Positions 12,586 to 26,010 of a stretch of DNA of 64,000 bases are shown in pieces. The notes beneath the pieces were generated by a model. That model searched no databases, had not been told where the DNA came from, and saw only the letters and a program-made list of their open reading frames with translations. Origin of the DNA: Cinclus cinclus (lineage: Eukaryota > Chordata > Aves > Passeriformes > Cinclidae); contig NC_085047.1 in assembly GCF_963662255.1 (NCBI RefSeq), positions 47,213,006-47,277,005 on the forward strand, in the 5' to 3' direction. Positions within the stretch are counted from its first letter, which is position 1; the number at the start of each line of letters is the position of its first letter. A program made the translations under genes and the position numbers.

Positions 12586-15500
12586 AAGCCCAAGGTGCAA
12601 GCAAGGAGAGGGAGTGGGAAGGAAATTGTTGGTCCATACTATAGGGCCATTGTGCTGTTGGAGTCTCTCCTTGTTTTGCCCTGAAGCAGAAGAGAATAAT
12701 TTGTACTTAAAGATTAATGGCATGGCAAAAATTACATTTTTTGCCAACAAACAACTTCTTGAAGTAGAACTTCACAAAGTAGAAGACCTACACTAAGGCA
12801 ACCTCTACCAAGGAGCTGGAGGGTGATTTACAGTCAATTCATGCTTCTGTAAAATTATTTTAATAAACCTGGAAGTTTATCAAGCATTTAGGAAAGTTAG
12901 AAAAAAAAAGCTTTCAGTGCAACAAAGCTGTTCTACAGCTAAAAATATATTTTTAAATAAATGCTGCATTTTTTAAATTAAAAAATTGGACAAAGTCCTA
13001 TAGAACCCTGTTTTAGGTTTGGCATTAAGCCTCCAAAAATACTATTATGGTCAGTCTCTGCTACTGAAACATTTATTACGGCTGGATGTAGGCAGACTTG
13101 GTCAATGTGAAAGATGCTTCTAATCTCCTTTGCTCTTGATGAGTATGTTTTTCACCATGTTCCAATTCAGTAGTCTGTCTCACTGCAGAACAAACTCCCC
13201 ACCCCCAACCCATCAGATTTTATTACTTAACTCACAGATTTGTATGAAAGCTATTTTTGTTCCTAGCAGGGTGCAAGGAATTTTATTTTTTTTTTAGATA
13301 ATTACTATGTTGGTGTTGCTTGTCTGCATTTTATTTGGGATATGTTTAAATTTATAAGTTGATAAAAGTGAGTTTTCTGTTTGATCATTAAATGGTATGA
13401 AAATTGGTGAAGTAAGACCACAAAAAAAAAAAATGGTAACATAAACATCTGATACTGTTGGAAAAAAATGTCTTCAGAAAAGTACAAGTAAAAGAATATC
13501 TTATAATTATTTCCTCTATGGGACTGGAGACTGAAATAAATCCTATAACCTCTTGTCATTATTTAGACAAGGTTCTAATTACTGTGCACCATGTTGATCT
13601 GTTATGCAATGTGGCAGAGCTTGTAGCTCATATTAAGAAGTCTAGCTTTACTTAATTGAAGAGAAGTACTTTAGGCTTAGCGTTAGCTTCTGCTTCATGA
13701 ATGAAACCCTGTATAGTCATTTACTGCATATTTCATACCTCATTGCCTTGCCCCAAAGAAATAAGCCAACTCATATTTTGTTAGAGATGTTGCTGGGTAC
13801 AGTGGATATACCTCTAGGTTTTGAGAAACAGACACAAATTAAGCAAAGATATAGTATCTCCTCTAACATTCCTGAGAGCTTCCTACTTGCTTACAGCACA
13901 CAAAAAATTTTCTGCATATTCAAATCCTTTTTTCCTCTTGTGTTAAGTTTTGCTTGATTTTTGAGGGTAAGAAGAGGAATGAAATACATATATACACATA
14001 TATATGCCTATTGTTGCTCTATATTCTGTTCCTTTTTAATTTTGTTATACTGCAATATATTTGGAGCAGGAAATTGCAGTAAATTTCTATAGTGCACCTC
14101 ACAAAGGTACTGCTTCTCAAGGGAACAGCTGGGCATTGCTGCAAGTCTAATACAAAGAATGTTCATGCACTGTCATTATTTAAAAGAAAAAGAAATAACT
14201 ACTGCAGTTCAAAGCTTGTTTTAACACATCTTCCATAATTACCCTTTTTTAATATTATTGGGAAAAAAGTATCAGGAAAGGTAATGGTGTATTTAATATG
14301 AAAAAGTAATTAAAACTGATCTTTCTAATTACTGTAGATAATGGAATTCTCTCTCTTCTCGCCCCTGTCTTTGCATGTGTGTGAAGGAAGACTCATTTTG
14401 CAAAGCATGAATTTACCACATCTTAGCATCTGTTTCTGTAGCAACATCTAAAATCACAACTCCAACAGAAACCCAGTGTACACAAACCAAAGTGTTTACT
14501 TTAGAAGGATGTTTGCTAAACCTTGTGAGAATATAGGGAGTATATAAAAACCATCGTGTACTATGAAGCGCTGACATGGACAACACCACCTACTTTTTAA
14601 AAATTGAATTGCTCTTGGTTCCAAATGATCTTTAAGAAAGCACAGTAATTATTAACATGGCACCTGTGTCTGTGTCTGAGTGAAAGGTAGCATCTCTGAG
14701 ATGTGTTTTGAGTGCCAAAAATAGGTGCATATAAACCCAGACGTTTATTTTTTTTTCTTCTTTCAACTTTCAGGCTCATGCAGCACATTATTTTGATTAG
14801 TCAGCTCATGTGGTTGAGGGTAATTTTTGAGTTTGATCTTTCCAGCTTTTCTTTTCCAATTAAAGCAGGCCCATTTAAACTGCCTTTATTACTTTATTTC
14901 AAAGTCTCATGAATGGGTGCACACATGCACATGAACCCAGGTCCACACACACTCCTCCAGGGCTTCAGGAGCTCTTGGGCAGGAAATATCACTGATCTTC
15001 CCACAATGTTAATGTTTAATTATCAAAGTTTCCTCAGGAACCTCCATGAATTATTCTTGAAATTTCATGCATTTACTGATGCACAATGATTTTTACAAGC
15101 CTTTGTGGTCAATTTTATATTTCATTCTTGAATCCAGCATGTCAGACATTTCTAAAGAGTATGAAAATGGTTTGACCAACTTTAGCAAAGCTGATCAAGT
15201 CATCAATGTGCAAGAACAGGCAAATTCAGATCATCCTTTCTTCCTTTTGTGAGCCGAGATGGAAAGAGTTACTGAACAGCCTTGTGTTTTTCTAGCAGGA
15301 GAGGAAGAAGGGACCTAAAAAAAAAAATCTCTAAGTAACAGTGCAGGAGGGCATGGTGTTGACTTGTTATGCTTCTAAGCAATGTAATTTAATACACGAG
15401 GAAGACGCCCTTAGTCTGGTGGTGACCATCAATATTTCTGACACAAATACAGACTCTACACAAAAAAACAGCTTGGTCCAAATTTTAAATTAAAATATAT

Positions 15501-18500
15501 TATCAAATAAAAGAGTGGGCTTAGCAATTACACAGCATCTAGAATCTTACACCAGAAAAATAACCCAGATTCTAAAAATAACTTTCAGGCACATCAGTCA
15601 ATCAAATAACGGTGCTACTGAAAAAAGATCTAAATATCTTAGTCACAACAAAGACTACTATTTTCAGAGAGGGCTCTGCACATTCTGTTTGCAGCTGCAG
15701 CCCAGCCCTAAAAAGAGAGGTCAACTGGGTTTGGAGGGAATCCAGAGTGAGGATCTGAACTAGCTCTGCAGCCTAAACTTCCAGCTGAATATGAGCAGCT
15801 TAAGTCAGATGAGGATTTTAGCCAACTGCAGATGTCAGGGGAGTTTTGAGGTGTCTTGACTGTACACCTGAGCCATAAATCAATTTCCATTTGGGTCAGC
15901 AGAGCAAAAACTTGTGATGTTTATTTTCTTGCTGACACTCTTCAGAGCACTTCCAAATAAGGGATGTGGAATAATGCTTAGGACTTAAATGGTATAAACT
16001 CCAATATTTTTAATCAGATGTGTTGTATAAATTCAGCATGTTGTGAACAGAGGTAATACAGCATGAGAAGTCAGGGGGGTGAGAATCAGGGGGCCAATTC
16101 CTCACCTGGTATAAAATAGTATACATACACTGAAATGCTGTGTTTCAGATCCACTGAAGAGTTGAAGGGTAGTGTCAGAGATTACTTAAAAAAGAAAAAA
16201 ACCCACACAGAAATATAGAATCTGTGGTTTAAAGGCTTAAGTTTTGGTGGTGAGGGACACACAGAGAGCCTTGTGGAGGCACTTACTACTCAGGCGAACT
16301 GACCTTTTCAGCTGACATGAACAGAGAAGATCTTTCCTATGTGGAAACAGTGATAAACCAATGGTGAGGTTTTCCCACAGAGAGTAAATACAGAATGCTA
16401 CAGGCTCTTTCATGCAGTGTGGTGAGGATAACAAGAACAAGTGGGATGCTGAAATTATTTGATTTAAGCCAGAAGTGAGACACACAGTATTTAAAGGGAG
16501 AAGAAGATTAAGTACAGGGCCATATTACCAGGAGAAATGGCAAATTTTCCATCTTCCCATATTTGCAAACTGAGCTGAAAACCTTGGTAGTTGAAGTTGA
16601 CACTGTTGAAGTTTCTGCAAATGCATCTGAAATATGTATGATTTAATGACTCCTTCTGGCCATCATCTCAGTAGGGTGTGAGTCTCCAGATAGGGCAGTG
16701 GAGACCAGCTTCCAGAAGCACATGGCAGAAGGAACATGGCAGTAGGCTATAGGCAGCTTCTGCTATAAATAAAGATACAGATACCCTCAGTAAAGAGAAT
16801 CTGAAGATCTGGGAAATTGGGGACATGCTGCAGAACTTATTTCTTCCACCATTTTTAGAGTGAGAAACAGCTGAATGCAGGGTTGTTTACTCTTACTGTT
16901 TGAATGATAACGTGCCATACTCCTTTGAGCTGTTTGCATCTCACTTTGTTTATGAAGATGAACAGTTATGTCCCACATGGGTTTGCTGGGTGAAGAAATG
17001 TCTTTGTCTCAATTTAAGCACATCTTTTACATTTAGTTAAAAGAAAAAACAAAACAAAACAAAACAGAAAACATGCTCTGCTTTCTCTAATTCCTTGGAG
17101 ATTCAGAGGACTTTCAAAGAACTTATTACATCTTTCTTCACGTGGCAAAACATTTGCTATAGTGAAGGAGATGCCTTCTCCCTGAAGAATGATTTCTGTT
17201 TGCTCAATAGGAATGGAGCACTTCTGTGAACCTGGGGGGCAGGCACATTATCACAGAGATGTTCTGATTCCCATGTGTACCAGAAATTATTTTTATCGGG
17301 ATGACTCGTGGCTCTTACCTTTGCATAAAGACAGGTCATCTGATGCATTTTGATGAATGATTTATTAAACACTTACCTGTGCACCTTTTTCTATTCCTGT
17401 CTTCTTGGAGGAATAACCTGTGATCTTTCCATTATACACACATCCTACAGGTGTTCTTGAAATGCCACAGGCAAAGCTCTTACCCACAGATCTGTATAAT
17501 TTTATAATTTGAAAGAGTGATGGGCATACTTCTGCTGCATCCCATGGTATTTGAGGAAGAATTCAGTTTCTCTGAGGCTAAAGGATGACCCAGGATTCCC
17601 TGCTGGAGGACCTTGCTGTTGGATCACAGACCTAGGATTGTTTAGAGTATCTGAGATCTCTGGTATGTAGGAATTACTGAAGAAGATATAGCTACAATCC
17701 AAAAAAAGAGTCATAAAAAGGGGGACTCAAATCTAGGCATGGATGAGGGAGAAGGAGATTTGTGTGAAGGTGTTAATGTGAAGTTCCTAAACTCCTAATC
17801 AGGTTCATAACACTGACTTTCCAACAGAGTTATTCATTCAGACAAACATACCATCATAAACAAAGCCTGGAGACAGTCAGATACAGAATGTGGAGATATG
17901 TACTTTTGAAAATGTAACTTTTTCTTAGAAAATAATCTGCTTAACAGATCTTCTGAAAACAAGGAAGACAGGAAGAGGGTCACTGAAGAAGCAACGAGTA
18001 TGGTTATTGTCAAGGTAAAATATGTGCTAAATATGTTTCTGGACAAGCCAAGTGACCTTTGCCTGCTGGAAATTTTCTTCAGCAGAAACTTAAACTGTGT
18101 TTTAAATAGTAAATTAGATTGCCCCCCAAGGATGATAGAACTTGTCTTCCTATCTGAAGTACTGTTACTTGGCACACAAAGTTAAAATAATTTAAAAACA
18201 TCAATAAATAATCAAGTTAAAAAAAATAATGTTTTTTATAGAGTTATTCAGAATGTATTTACAAAATGTCTGTGGAATTTATCAGTAATAATGCTTGAAT
18301 CCAGGGGTTTTAAAACATTCATTCAGCAAAATGCTATGAATATTGAGTAGGGGAAAATGAGGTTATTCTTTTTTCTTCATAAAATAAAAAAATAGATTAA
18401 ATGAGAGCAGAATCTAAAGCACACTACCACTGGAGATGTCTGTACTCAATGCAGACATTCTCAAAAACTCACGTCTGTTTCTTCTGATGGGTACAGTAGT

Positions 18501-18732
18501 ACTATACATTTTTGGAAATCTAGTTCAATACAGGAGACATAGGGGGTTTTGAAGATTATACATTCCCATGGCTTCCTCTTCTGCAGGTGCCTTTGATGTC
18601 CTTACTTCTTTGAGTTTCATATGATCTTAGGAACATGACTTTTTACATGTCTACTTTTTCATCCTGTTTAATTGTCTAGCCCTGATGGTTTTTGTGCAAA
18701 AGGTCTGATGCTCACACTTAAAAAAAAATTAA
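12586..18732. other. Unique non-coding DNA
   Basis: Six kilobases without a recognisable gene. It holds small low-complexity spots: a 12-A run at 13422-13433, a TA/CA-rich patch at 13985-14006 and four AAAAC units at 17046-17065. All longer open frames are unsupported. Confidence 0.5.
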
Positions 18733-18751
18733 ATATATATATATATATATA
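18733..18751. repeat. (AT)n dinucleotide repeat
   Basis: About nine perfect AT units preceded by an A run. It is a short microsatellite. Confidence 0.9.
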
Positions 18752-18889
18752 AATGCCCCTTAATTTGCTGCAGTCTAAAGAAAATCTGATAGCCAAAGCC
18801 TGGGATGGGTAGGAGGGAAGGACTGGTAGCATTTCACAAAGAGGGTCTTGATGAGTTCAGAATGGCACAGGGTATGTATGGCTCTTAAC

Positions 18890-19665
18890 ACACCTGACTA
18901 GTGGCAGCAGTCTTCACCTGAGTGACCATGAGCCTACAGGGCTGGATAGGATCCACCCAAGGGTACTGAAGGAACTGCAGAAGAGCTGGCCAAGCCACCT
19001 TCAAACAGTCACTAGCAGCTGTGGCTCATCAGCAAATGCACTGCCCATCTATCTACATGAAGAGTCAGAAGGAGGATCCAGAGAACTACAAGTCTGTTGT
19101 CCTGACCTTAGTGCTGGTGAAGGTCATGGAGCAAATCCTCATAAGTGCCATCATGTGGCACGTATAGGACAACCAAGGGATCAGGCCCAGCCAGCAGAGG
19201 GTTGTGAAGGGCAGGTCCTGCTTGACCACCCTGATGTCCTTCTGTGACAAGGTGACAAGCTCAGTGGATGCAGGAAAAGTTGTGAGTGCTGTTTGCTTGG
19301 ACTGTTGTAAAGCTTTTGACAGATTCTTCCACAGCATTCTCCTGGATAAACTGGCTACTCATGGCTTGGGTGGGTGTACCCTTTACTCAGTAAAACACTG
19401 GATAGCTGGGCACAGAGAGTGGTGGGGTAGCAGAGTTACATCCAGCTGAGAGCCAGTCACCACTGGTTTTCCCCAAGGCTCAGTATTTTGGCTCACCCTG
19501 ATTAATACCTTCATCAATGATCTGGACAAGGTGATTGAGTGCACCCTCAGCCAATTTGCTGATGACACGAAGTCGGGTGGGAATGTTGATCAGCTGGGGG
19601 GCAGAGAGGCTCTGCAGAGGAATCTAGACTTGTTTGTATGAGATGAGTTGTGGATCTCAGGAGCA
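18890..19665 (+). mobile_element. CR1 LINE reverse-transcriptase fragment, broken
   Basis: This is an internal piece of a CR1-type ORF2 in the plus orientation. In order it shows the upstream RT block (GCTGGATAGGATCCACCCAA, then IHPRVLKEL-like), KGRSCLTTLMSFCDKVTSSV, VCLDCCKAFDRFFHSILLDK (CR1 usually has a …YLDFSKAFDTVSH… type block), a PQGSVL-like turn, INDLDK and the catalytic FADD at 19555-19566, followed by TKSGGNVDQL. Frameshifts and stops, including one shortly after 19440, make it dead. It lacks both the CR1 3' end with its octamer repeats and the 5' region, so it is not a simple 5'-truncated insertion. It is the only LINE in the window on this strand. Boundaries are approximate. Confidence 0.85.
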
Positions 19666-20454
19666 CAGGAAGAAAGGGAGGCTGATTCCTGGGTTTGGTA
19701 CCTCAGGCTCAGTGCAGTGCAATATTTTCTCCTGCAACTCCTGAGGCAGAGAGATAGTTGGAGAAACCATGAAGATAACATCTAAAATTATTCTGAGTGA
19801 ACTTCTTTACAGTTATGAATGAAACTAACTTCAGGCAAGGGAAAAGCATAATCCTCAAAGTTCCACACCACTTTTGGGCAAGGAAGGAATGAATTTAAAT
19901 GAAAATATTATAGCCTAAGCAGATGACTCCTCTTTCAGCTGTTTTTCTCTTAACTGTCATCTATAACTGAGATACAACCAGATCTCACTTGGAAATTCTC
20001 CACAGATGTTTGCCAAACACAGCTCACATTTTCACACCAGATAGTGTTCTGTCCAGTACGTGCAAAATAAATTGATCCCTGCTTCTGCAAGGATCTGTGT
20101 CTTGCAGGGAAAGCCTTTCTTCTTTTGCCTATCATACAGCCACAGTGCATTGGAAACAGATGGACTTTGAATTTATTTATCCTTTACCCTTTCAGCTGAA
20201 GACTTTAAATCATTATGAACATATTAATTATGTCTGAAGAAATTAATCTGATAGAGGGTGTTCTCAATTTGGTTTTTGTGGACATGGAAAATGTAAGAGA
20301 CTCCTTTAAGAGCTACAGTGGACATTTCCAGTGATGGATGGTCACTTGTTGGAACCATCCCAAGTAAAAGAGTAACACCATTTTAAATTGTGATGCAACA
20401 ATACATTTTAGTCTGCTTTTTAAACTAAATTTGATAGGGAGAGATGTTCAAAAC
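19666..20454. other. Unique non-coding DNA
   Basis: Homology to CR1 fades within the first bases. Nothing else is recognised before the possible LTR that follows. Confidence 0.45.
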
Positions 20455-21484
20455 TGTAGCTTGACAAGGGTGAGGCCACTGCAGCTCCGTGCTCTTGAGT
20501 CCAACCTGTCATGAGCCTGAGCCTGTATTTGCAGTAGGCACTTGCACACAGAGCACACTTACAAACCACAAGCATAAGTACATGGAGGGTTGGCCAACCA
20601 GATCACAGACAGACACACGGGGGACTCACAAGCAGTGCCACTAGCCTCTTCTTCCTCCGTGCTCTGGCTGAGCGGGATGGAAGTCTGTTAGAGGGAAAAT
20701 TTATACACATGTATGCGCAGTGTAGATCCCTGCAGCAGCTGGGCTCAGACACATGGGTTGGCCTGTAGCTGTCCCTGGATCCCAGGCTTCCCAGAAGCTG
20801 ACAAGTGGATATATGAGTTTCGGGAGGCACAGTTCCACTCCATTTGCTGTTAAAGACCTTCTTGTACACACCAACACACATCTGTACATCTGAATAAACC
20901 ACCAAATCCCACAGTAGTTTCAGCACATGTTTGAGACCTCCTGGACCCACCAGTCCAGGTTTCCTTCTCCCAGACACACAGCTCTTTGGCTCCCAGGTCC
21001 CTTTACTTACTTGACAGCTCCATAGCACTTGACCTTTGCTGGCACCCACAGGGTGCTCCTGTGCACACCTGCAGTGGCCCCAGGTGCTGTACCATGAATA
21101 CAGGAATTTTCAATCCCTCGTCCCAGGCCTGTGGCAGCACTCAGATCCTCATGCACACACATCCACACAGAACAGACAGTTCCTCACCCAGGAAGATATA
21201 GAAAGGAACTGAATAGGATAAACTATATTCATGCGGTACAGGTCATGGCCAGGCATATGCACTGACCAACAAACTAATTACCCACAATGAGCTTTATAGT
21301 GCACTTAGGCCTTTTCCCCCCCCCCCCCCCATAAACTTGGCCCATCCCCAAAATTACCTTGATTCTCCCTCCTGCCTTTGTTTTCTCCCCTATCTTAAAA
21401 TAAATAATCTTCAGCCCCCAAACCCTTTGCCTGCATCCCATAATAAATCTCACAGGCACAGAGGCAATGACCCTCCTCAGTCCA
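20455..21484 (-). mobile_element. Possible old solo LTR, unclassified
   Basis: This block is richer in GC and CpG remnants than its flanks. Read on the minus strand it ends GAGCACGGAGCTGCAGTGG … CAAGCTACA, resembling the U5 end of bird endogenous retrovirus LTRs as I remember them. The outer ends are TG and CA on the plus strand, and the four bases AAAC sit just outside both (20451-20454 and 21485-21488), a possible target duplication. Against this: no clear minus-strand AATAAA is seen, a 4-bp match over 1 kb can arise by chance, and the right boundary is the weaker one. It could instead be a different repeat or a unique GC-richer block. A 148-codon minus-strand frame inside shows no domain. 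Confidence 0.3.
21316..21330. repeat. 15-base poly-C run
   Basis: An uninterrupted run of fifteen C, preceded by CCTTTT. On the minus strand it is a purine tract (G15 then AAAAGG), the composition of a retroviral polypurine tract. That could mean the LTR boundary lies here, but a chance homopolymer is equally possible. Confidence 0.9.
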
Positions 21485-21488
21485 AAAC

Positions 21489-23647
21489 ATGTTCCAGAGA
21501 TCCACTCTGGAATCTTCCCTTGCCAGTGGGGCAGCTCTGTGAGCAGCTGGGTTGGTGCTCATGCTCCTGACAGGGATGTTTGGCCCACCCTGCTTGCTGC
21601 CTTTCCCTGTGCTCATCTGTGTGTGTGGAGATGAGATTTTTGCAGGTAAGGTAACAATTTCCACTGGCATACATCACCTGTTTGTACCAAGGCTAGCGGG
21701 TTTGCACTAAACTCACTGTATTAAACAGACTTGAATACGTTTGGCCAAATGCCCTGCTTGTGCCATAACTCTACTGGCATCAAAGAAGAAATAACAATTG
21801 TTCCTAGCAGGTATAACAATGTTATTGAGCCTGGGAATATACCCCAGCCACTCCTCTCTTAAGCTTCCCTTCTCTGAGCCATCAAACATTAGCAGATGCA
21901 AGTTCTGTTTTGTTCTTTCTGATGCTGGAGTGATAGGGGAGAAAAAAATCTTTTTGAGGTTACATGAAATGGAAACAAACAAGTTTATATACTTTTATTT
22001 CTATTTTATGTTGCTCTCTCCTCTTTGGTTCATTTTATGGCAGGAAAGTGCTATGGAAAGAGACAGAAATGCACAGTGAGAAAGAGACAGCAAACACTTA
22101 TGCAAGAGAGCCTTGAATATTTCAGATGTTACATTAAATCCTTGCTTGTTTTTCAAGTTTCTCTTTGTGTGCTTTAACAAAGCTCCCTTGAGCTTATGAA
22201 ATCAGCTCAATTTCAAAAACAATTGCTAAAAGGAGAGTAGATTCTTTTCCCAAGATTTCCCTTATTTTCCTAGACAAACTCATCCATTTTGCAATGTTCT
22301 GTTTGTAGAGACACTTTCCTGGTCTCAGAAACTCAAATGACTTCTAAGTTAGTTTTATAAAAGTAAATATTTAACAGATGCATGACTGCACCTTGGAACT
22401 GTGGAGGAACATATTTTAACATCTTACCCGTTCACAATGATGTTTTCATCTGCTCAGGTGGTGAACATATGTGCTGTCTTTCTAATTTCATTACATACAT
22501 AACAACAGTTATGAATAAAGATAATACAATAGTGACAGCTAACATATTCCTTTTTGTGATGTAGAATAATTTTTTGTGAGTTTGCTGAAATCTACTTGCA
22601 AAAATTAGGAAGTTTTTAGCCAGGCTTCTTGAACTGTTGCAGTAGCAGGAGAATGACTGCAGTAGCTTGGGAATTTCTGTATATGAAGTTTCCTGTTGAA
22701 CTCTTTTAAAGTCAGTGATAAACAGCTCTACAGCTGCAGTGAGACCAGTACCTTGCTGTTTATGGGTTGGACAATCTCAGGATTGTGTATGTGCATACAT
22801 AAGTCTTCATTCTTCCACTCTCACTCTCCAAATCACACTTACTAACCCGCAGATATTAAATTAAATAAAAGCACACTGTCAAACCTCATATGAACATCCA
22901 GTTTGCATAGTTGATATAGTAAAGTCGTGTCCAGAAAGACTCAAAGAAGTAGAAGAGTCTATCAATCATCCAGGAATCTAGTCTTAGAAGCTGAGATAAG
23001 CCATGCATAGCTACTGACTGCAGTTGAACGTGCTATGGCATACTTCCTAACAGTCTGCTACCTGGACAATTGAAATTATTTTATATTTAAAGAATAAAAA
23101 AAATTATTAGACAAAATCTTCAGCGATCCCACACACAGATGCTGTATAACATTCCATCAGCACTGCTGTATTAATTTCTTGATAAAAAGCCCAAATATTT
23201 TTCTCATTTATCCATAAACTTGTAAAAAGATACCTAAGCAACTTTACCCCATACCTTTCTTTACTATTTCAGAACAATGTGATTGAAGCATAATTAGAGC
23301 CAGATGGCAAACGCTGCTTCTTTTAATGGCAAACTTGTCAAAGAAAACCTTTCTGAAAACGTTTCTTCAGCTTCATCCTAGCTTTATATTTTCTTAGAAA
23401 TGTACAGTTTCTAAAAGAAAGAAACAGTGCTTTTGTTGAAAATTTTTCAACTTTTTCTCACTCTTGGTTGATTTTTTTTTTCCCAAGGGTGTCCAGTGTA
23501 TGAAAAGCAGTGTTTTGCCTGACAGAGCATAGGAGGTCTGTGTCATCTGTTGGGCATCAGGACAGCAAAACTTCGAAGTCACAGTGACCATCAGCCTGCC
23601 ATAGAATTCCTGATGAAGAGAGAGATTTCAGACCCATAGGCAATGCA
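21489..23647. other. Unique non-coding DNA
   Basis: No gene, RNA or named repeat is recognised. A CAGGTAAGG splice-donor-like word lies at about 21643, but no convincing acceptor or coding frame accompanies it. Confidence 0.5.
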
Positions 23648-23700
23648 CACAGAATAACCAAGGCTGGAATGGACCCCTGGAGGTCATCTAGTCATCTAGG
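23648..23700 (-). mobile_element. CR1 LINE 3' tip
   Basis: The piece starts with the octamer CACAGAAT, then reads GGCTGGAATGGACCCCTGGA and GGTCATCTAGTC, the order of words at the end of many CR1 copies read from the opposite strand (octamer, TTGGAA.GGACC, AGGTCATCTAGTCC). It is very short, and similarity stops at the hairpin-like sequence on its right. Confidence 0.6.
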
Positions 23701-23716
23701 TGAGAAGATGACCTAG

Positions 23717-26010
23717 ACATCATCTTGTTCTTCCTGCTGTGATGATGGCACTGCTTGGGGGCAGTGAAGTGCACTCAGGTCAATGGAACATCTCAGAATG
23801 GAGCAGTTGATGTCACCACAATACTCTGAACTTCTCCTCTAAAAAGTACCTGCATCAGTTCCTCCTGCTTGAGAGAAAGATGTGCAGAAAATACCTCTTC
23901 TTTTCTGATTCCTTGGCTTTTCATTGGGATGGGGGACTGTTGCAATAAAGGGGTCACATGCTTGTCATATCTTCCCAGGTACCAGTGCTGGTTTTGAAGA
24001 AGCCCTGGGAGGAGAAGAAAGATAAAAAATCTTTCATTTTTCCTTTTGTTGCTTACTTTCAGTAAAATTTACTTACTGATCAGTTCTTTTCCCTTCTCCA
24101 CATCTCAGGAACGTCTCCTCACTGTTATTTTTCTGAAAACTGGGGGAAAATTCCCATTTTTTCCCTATTCAGAGGGAACCAATTCTGTAAGAGCAAATAG
24201 CCCTGAGGAAGGTATACACCAGGTAGCTTATAAGTACTCTTTAACTTCCTAAACGGTGGATCCCCATTTCACTGTTACAAGTAAACAAGTGAGGAACGTC
24301 ATCAGGAGGCAATGCCTTGATCTCCTTGCTCACAGGTTAATTAGTGAACTCAATTTTAGGATAATTTAGGCACTCTGGTTTTAAGTTCTGTTGGATATCT
24401 GAATGTAGTTCAAGATAATTGTGTGCTGAGGTGCTTTGTAGACTGGCACTATGCCCTGAGTAGTGTTTTGTGTCAATCAGGGGCAAGGAGCCGTACTTCA
24501 TGGGCCAACAGAGAAAAGGGCCAGGATATATTTTAATGGTGAGCAATCCCAAATAGGTTCCCAAATAGCTTGGATGAGAAAGCTCTTGTATCAGCTGCAG
24601 GAACTGTCAAAATTTTTTCCTAGGTTCTGACCCCTTGGACTTAAATAGAAATAAATGAGGAATGAGTAAGACAAATAAAGGAAAAAAATGTAAGAAATAG
24701 CAAATGTTTGGGGATATAATCAACCAAAAACCAAACAAACCCCCATGTGACATCCCCAAATCTGCCTGCCAAACATGTGATTTACATCTTCTGCAAGAGG
24801 ATTTAAAAGAAATGTCTAATAACATATTTGATTCTCTTAACCCTCTCCCCTTTTGTTACCTCTGTCCATGACATTTAAGAGCACAGCTGGAGCCCCCCAA
24901 GCTAACTGAAGTCATATGATGCTTCGAGGGCAGCCAAACTCCCAACAGCAGTAAGAGGCTGACAGACTCAGCAATCTTAAAGGAGAAAAGGAGAGCAAAG
25001 TGCTTTTCTAAAATAGAGGAAAACAGAAAGATGAGGTAGAGAAAGTGGATGGGAGGGGGAATAGGAGGTTGGGGATACAGACTATTTGATAAAATTTGTC
25101 ATGTCAATAAAAATATTCTTTTTAATGTTTTTATTTTTCTTTTCTTCTATTCTAATGGAGGAGTCATACTGAACTATTTGTGGTATGTGAAGTATTGGAA
25201 AAATAAACCTGGATAGAAGGGAGGCACAGATGTTTTCTATGTTCAATTACTTTTTTTAAAAAGCATTCTTGGTTACCATGCTTTGCTGCAGGGAGACAAC
25301 TTTGTGGGTCACATACTGAATGTCCTTCTGTGCTTTTTGGGGTCTGCTTGAACCAGTAGGTGCTGCTAAATATGGGGAAGAGAGGTATGACCTGCTCAGG
25401 ACCTGCTCCTGGAGCAGACATTCTGTGCTACCAGGCTGCTCCTCCCATCATTCCTGCTAAGACAAAGTCCACATGGGACAAGTGTGGCTGTGTTGGGCCT
25501 TGCACTGGTGCCACGATCAGCACCAGTTTTTGTTTCCTGCTGTGGACTAATTTAGTGGTTGGCAACAACAGTTAAAATGCCATGAAAAACAGGTGAAAAA
25601 TATTAGGATTTGCAGATGAACAGTAGTGTAAAATACAGCCTAAGATGTAAGAAGTCAGGGATGCTGTTCCTTGGTTTGAGTCCATGTGGCGGGAACTCCA
25701 GTCAAAACTGGCAGCAGAGAGCCAAATGAAGTCAGCTGTGGAGAGGGGCTCCTGCTCCCTTACATTGTTGAGATGGTGCAATGAGGAACGAGGGATTTTC
25801 ATGGCTGTTAAGATCTCCATGGCACTGTATAACTTTAGAACAAAGAAAAAATTTCTTTTGAGGGTGTGGGTTTTTTACAACAAAACCATCACATAATCAT
25901 TATGGAAATATAAAAATTATCTTGAACCTTGAGCCTCAGAAAGGAAATTATACCTTGTAGAGGAAAAACACAAATATGATAAACTTCTTTATTCTTCATT
26001 CACCATACCA
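23717..26010. other. Unique non-coding DNA
   Basis: Nothing with recognisable coding or repeat character. Open frames are under 90 codons. Confidence 0.5.

Noticed and set aside
12130..12796. Overlapping long open frames on both strands (206 and 196 codons)
   Set aside because: They are long only because the 5-bp CTCTC/GGAGA unit has no stop in any phase. The non-repeat part of the minus-strand frame is a CR1 relic.
20603..21049. 148-codon minus-strand open frame
   Set aside because: It lies in the possible LTR and shows no gag, pol, env or host domain.
21628..21652. CAGGTAAGG splice-donor-like word
   Set aside because: No acceptor and open exon of sensible structure precede it, and such words are expected by chance.
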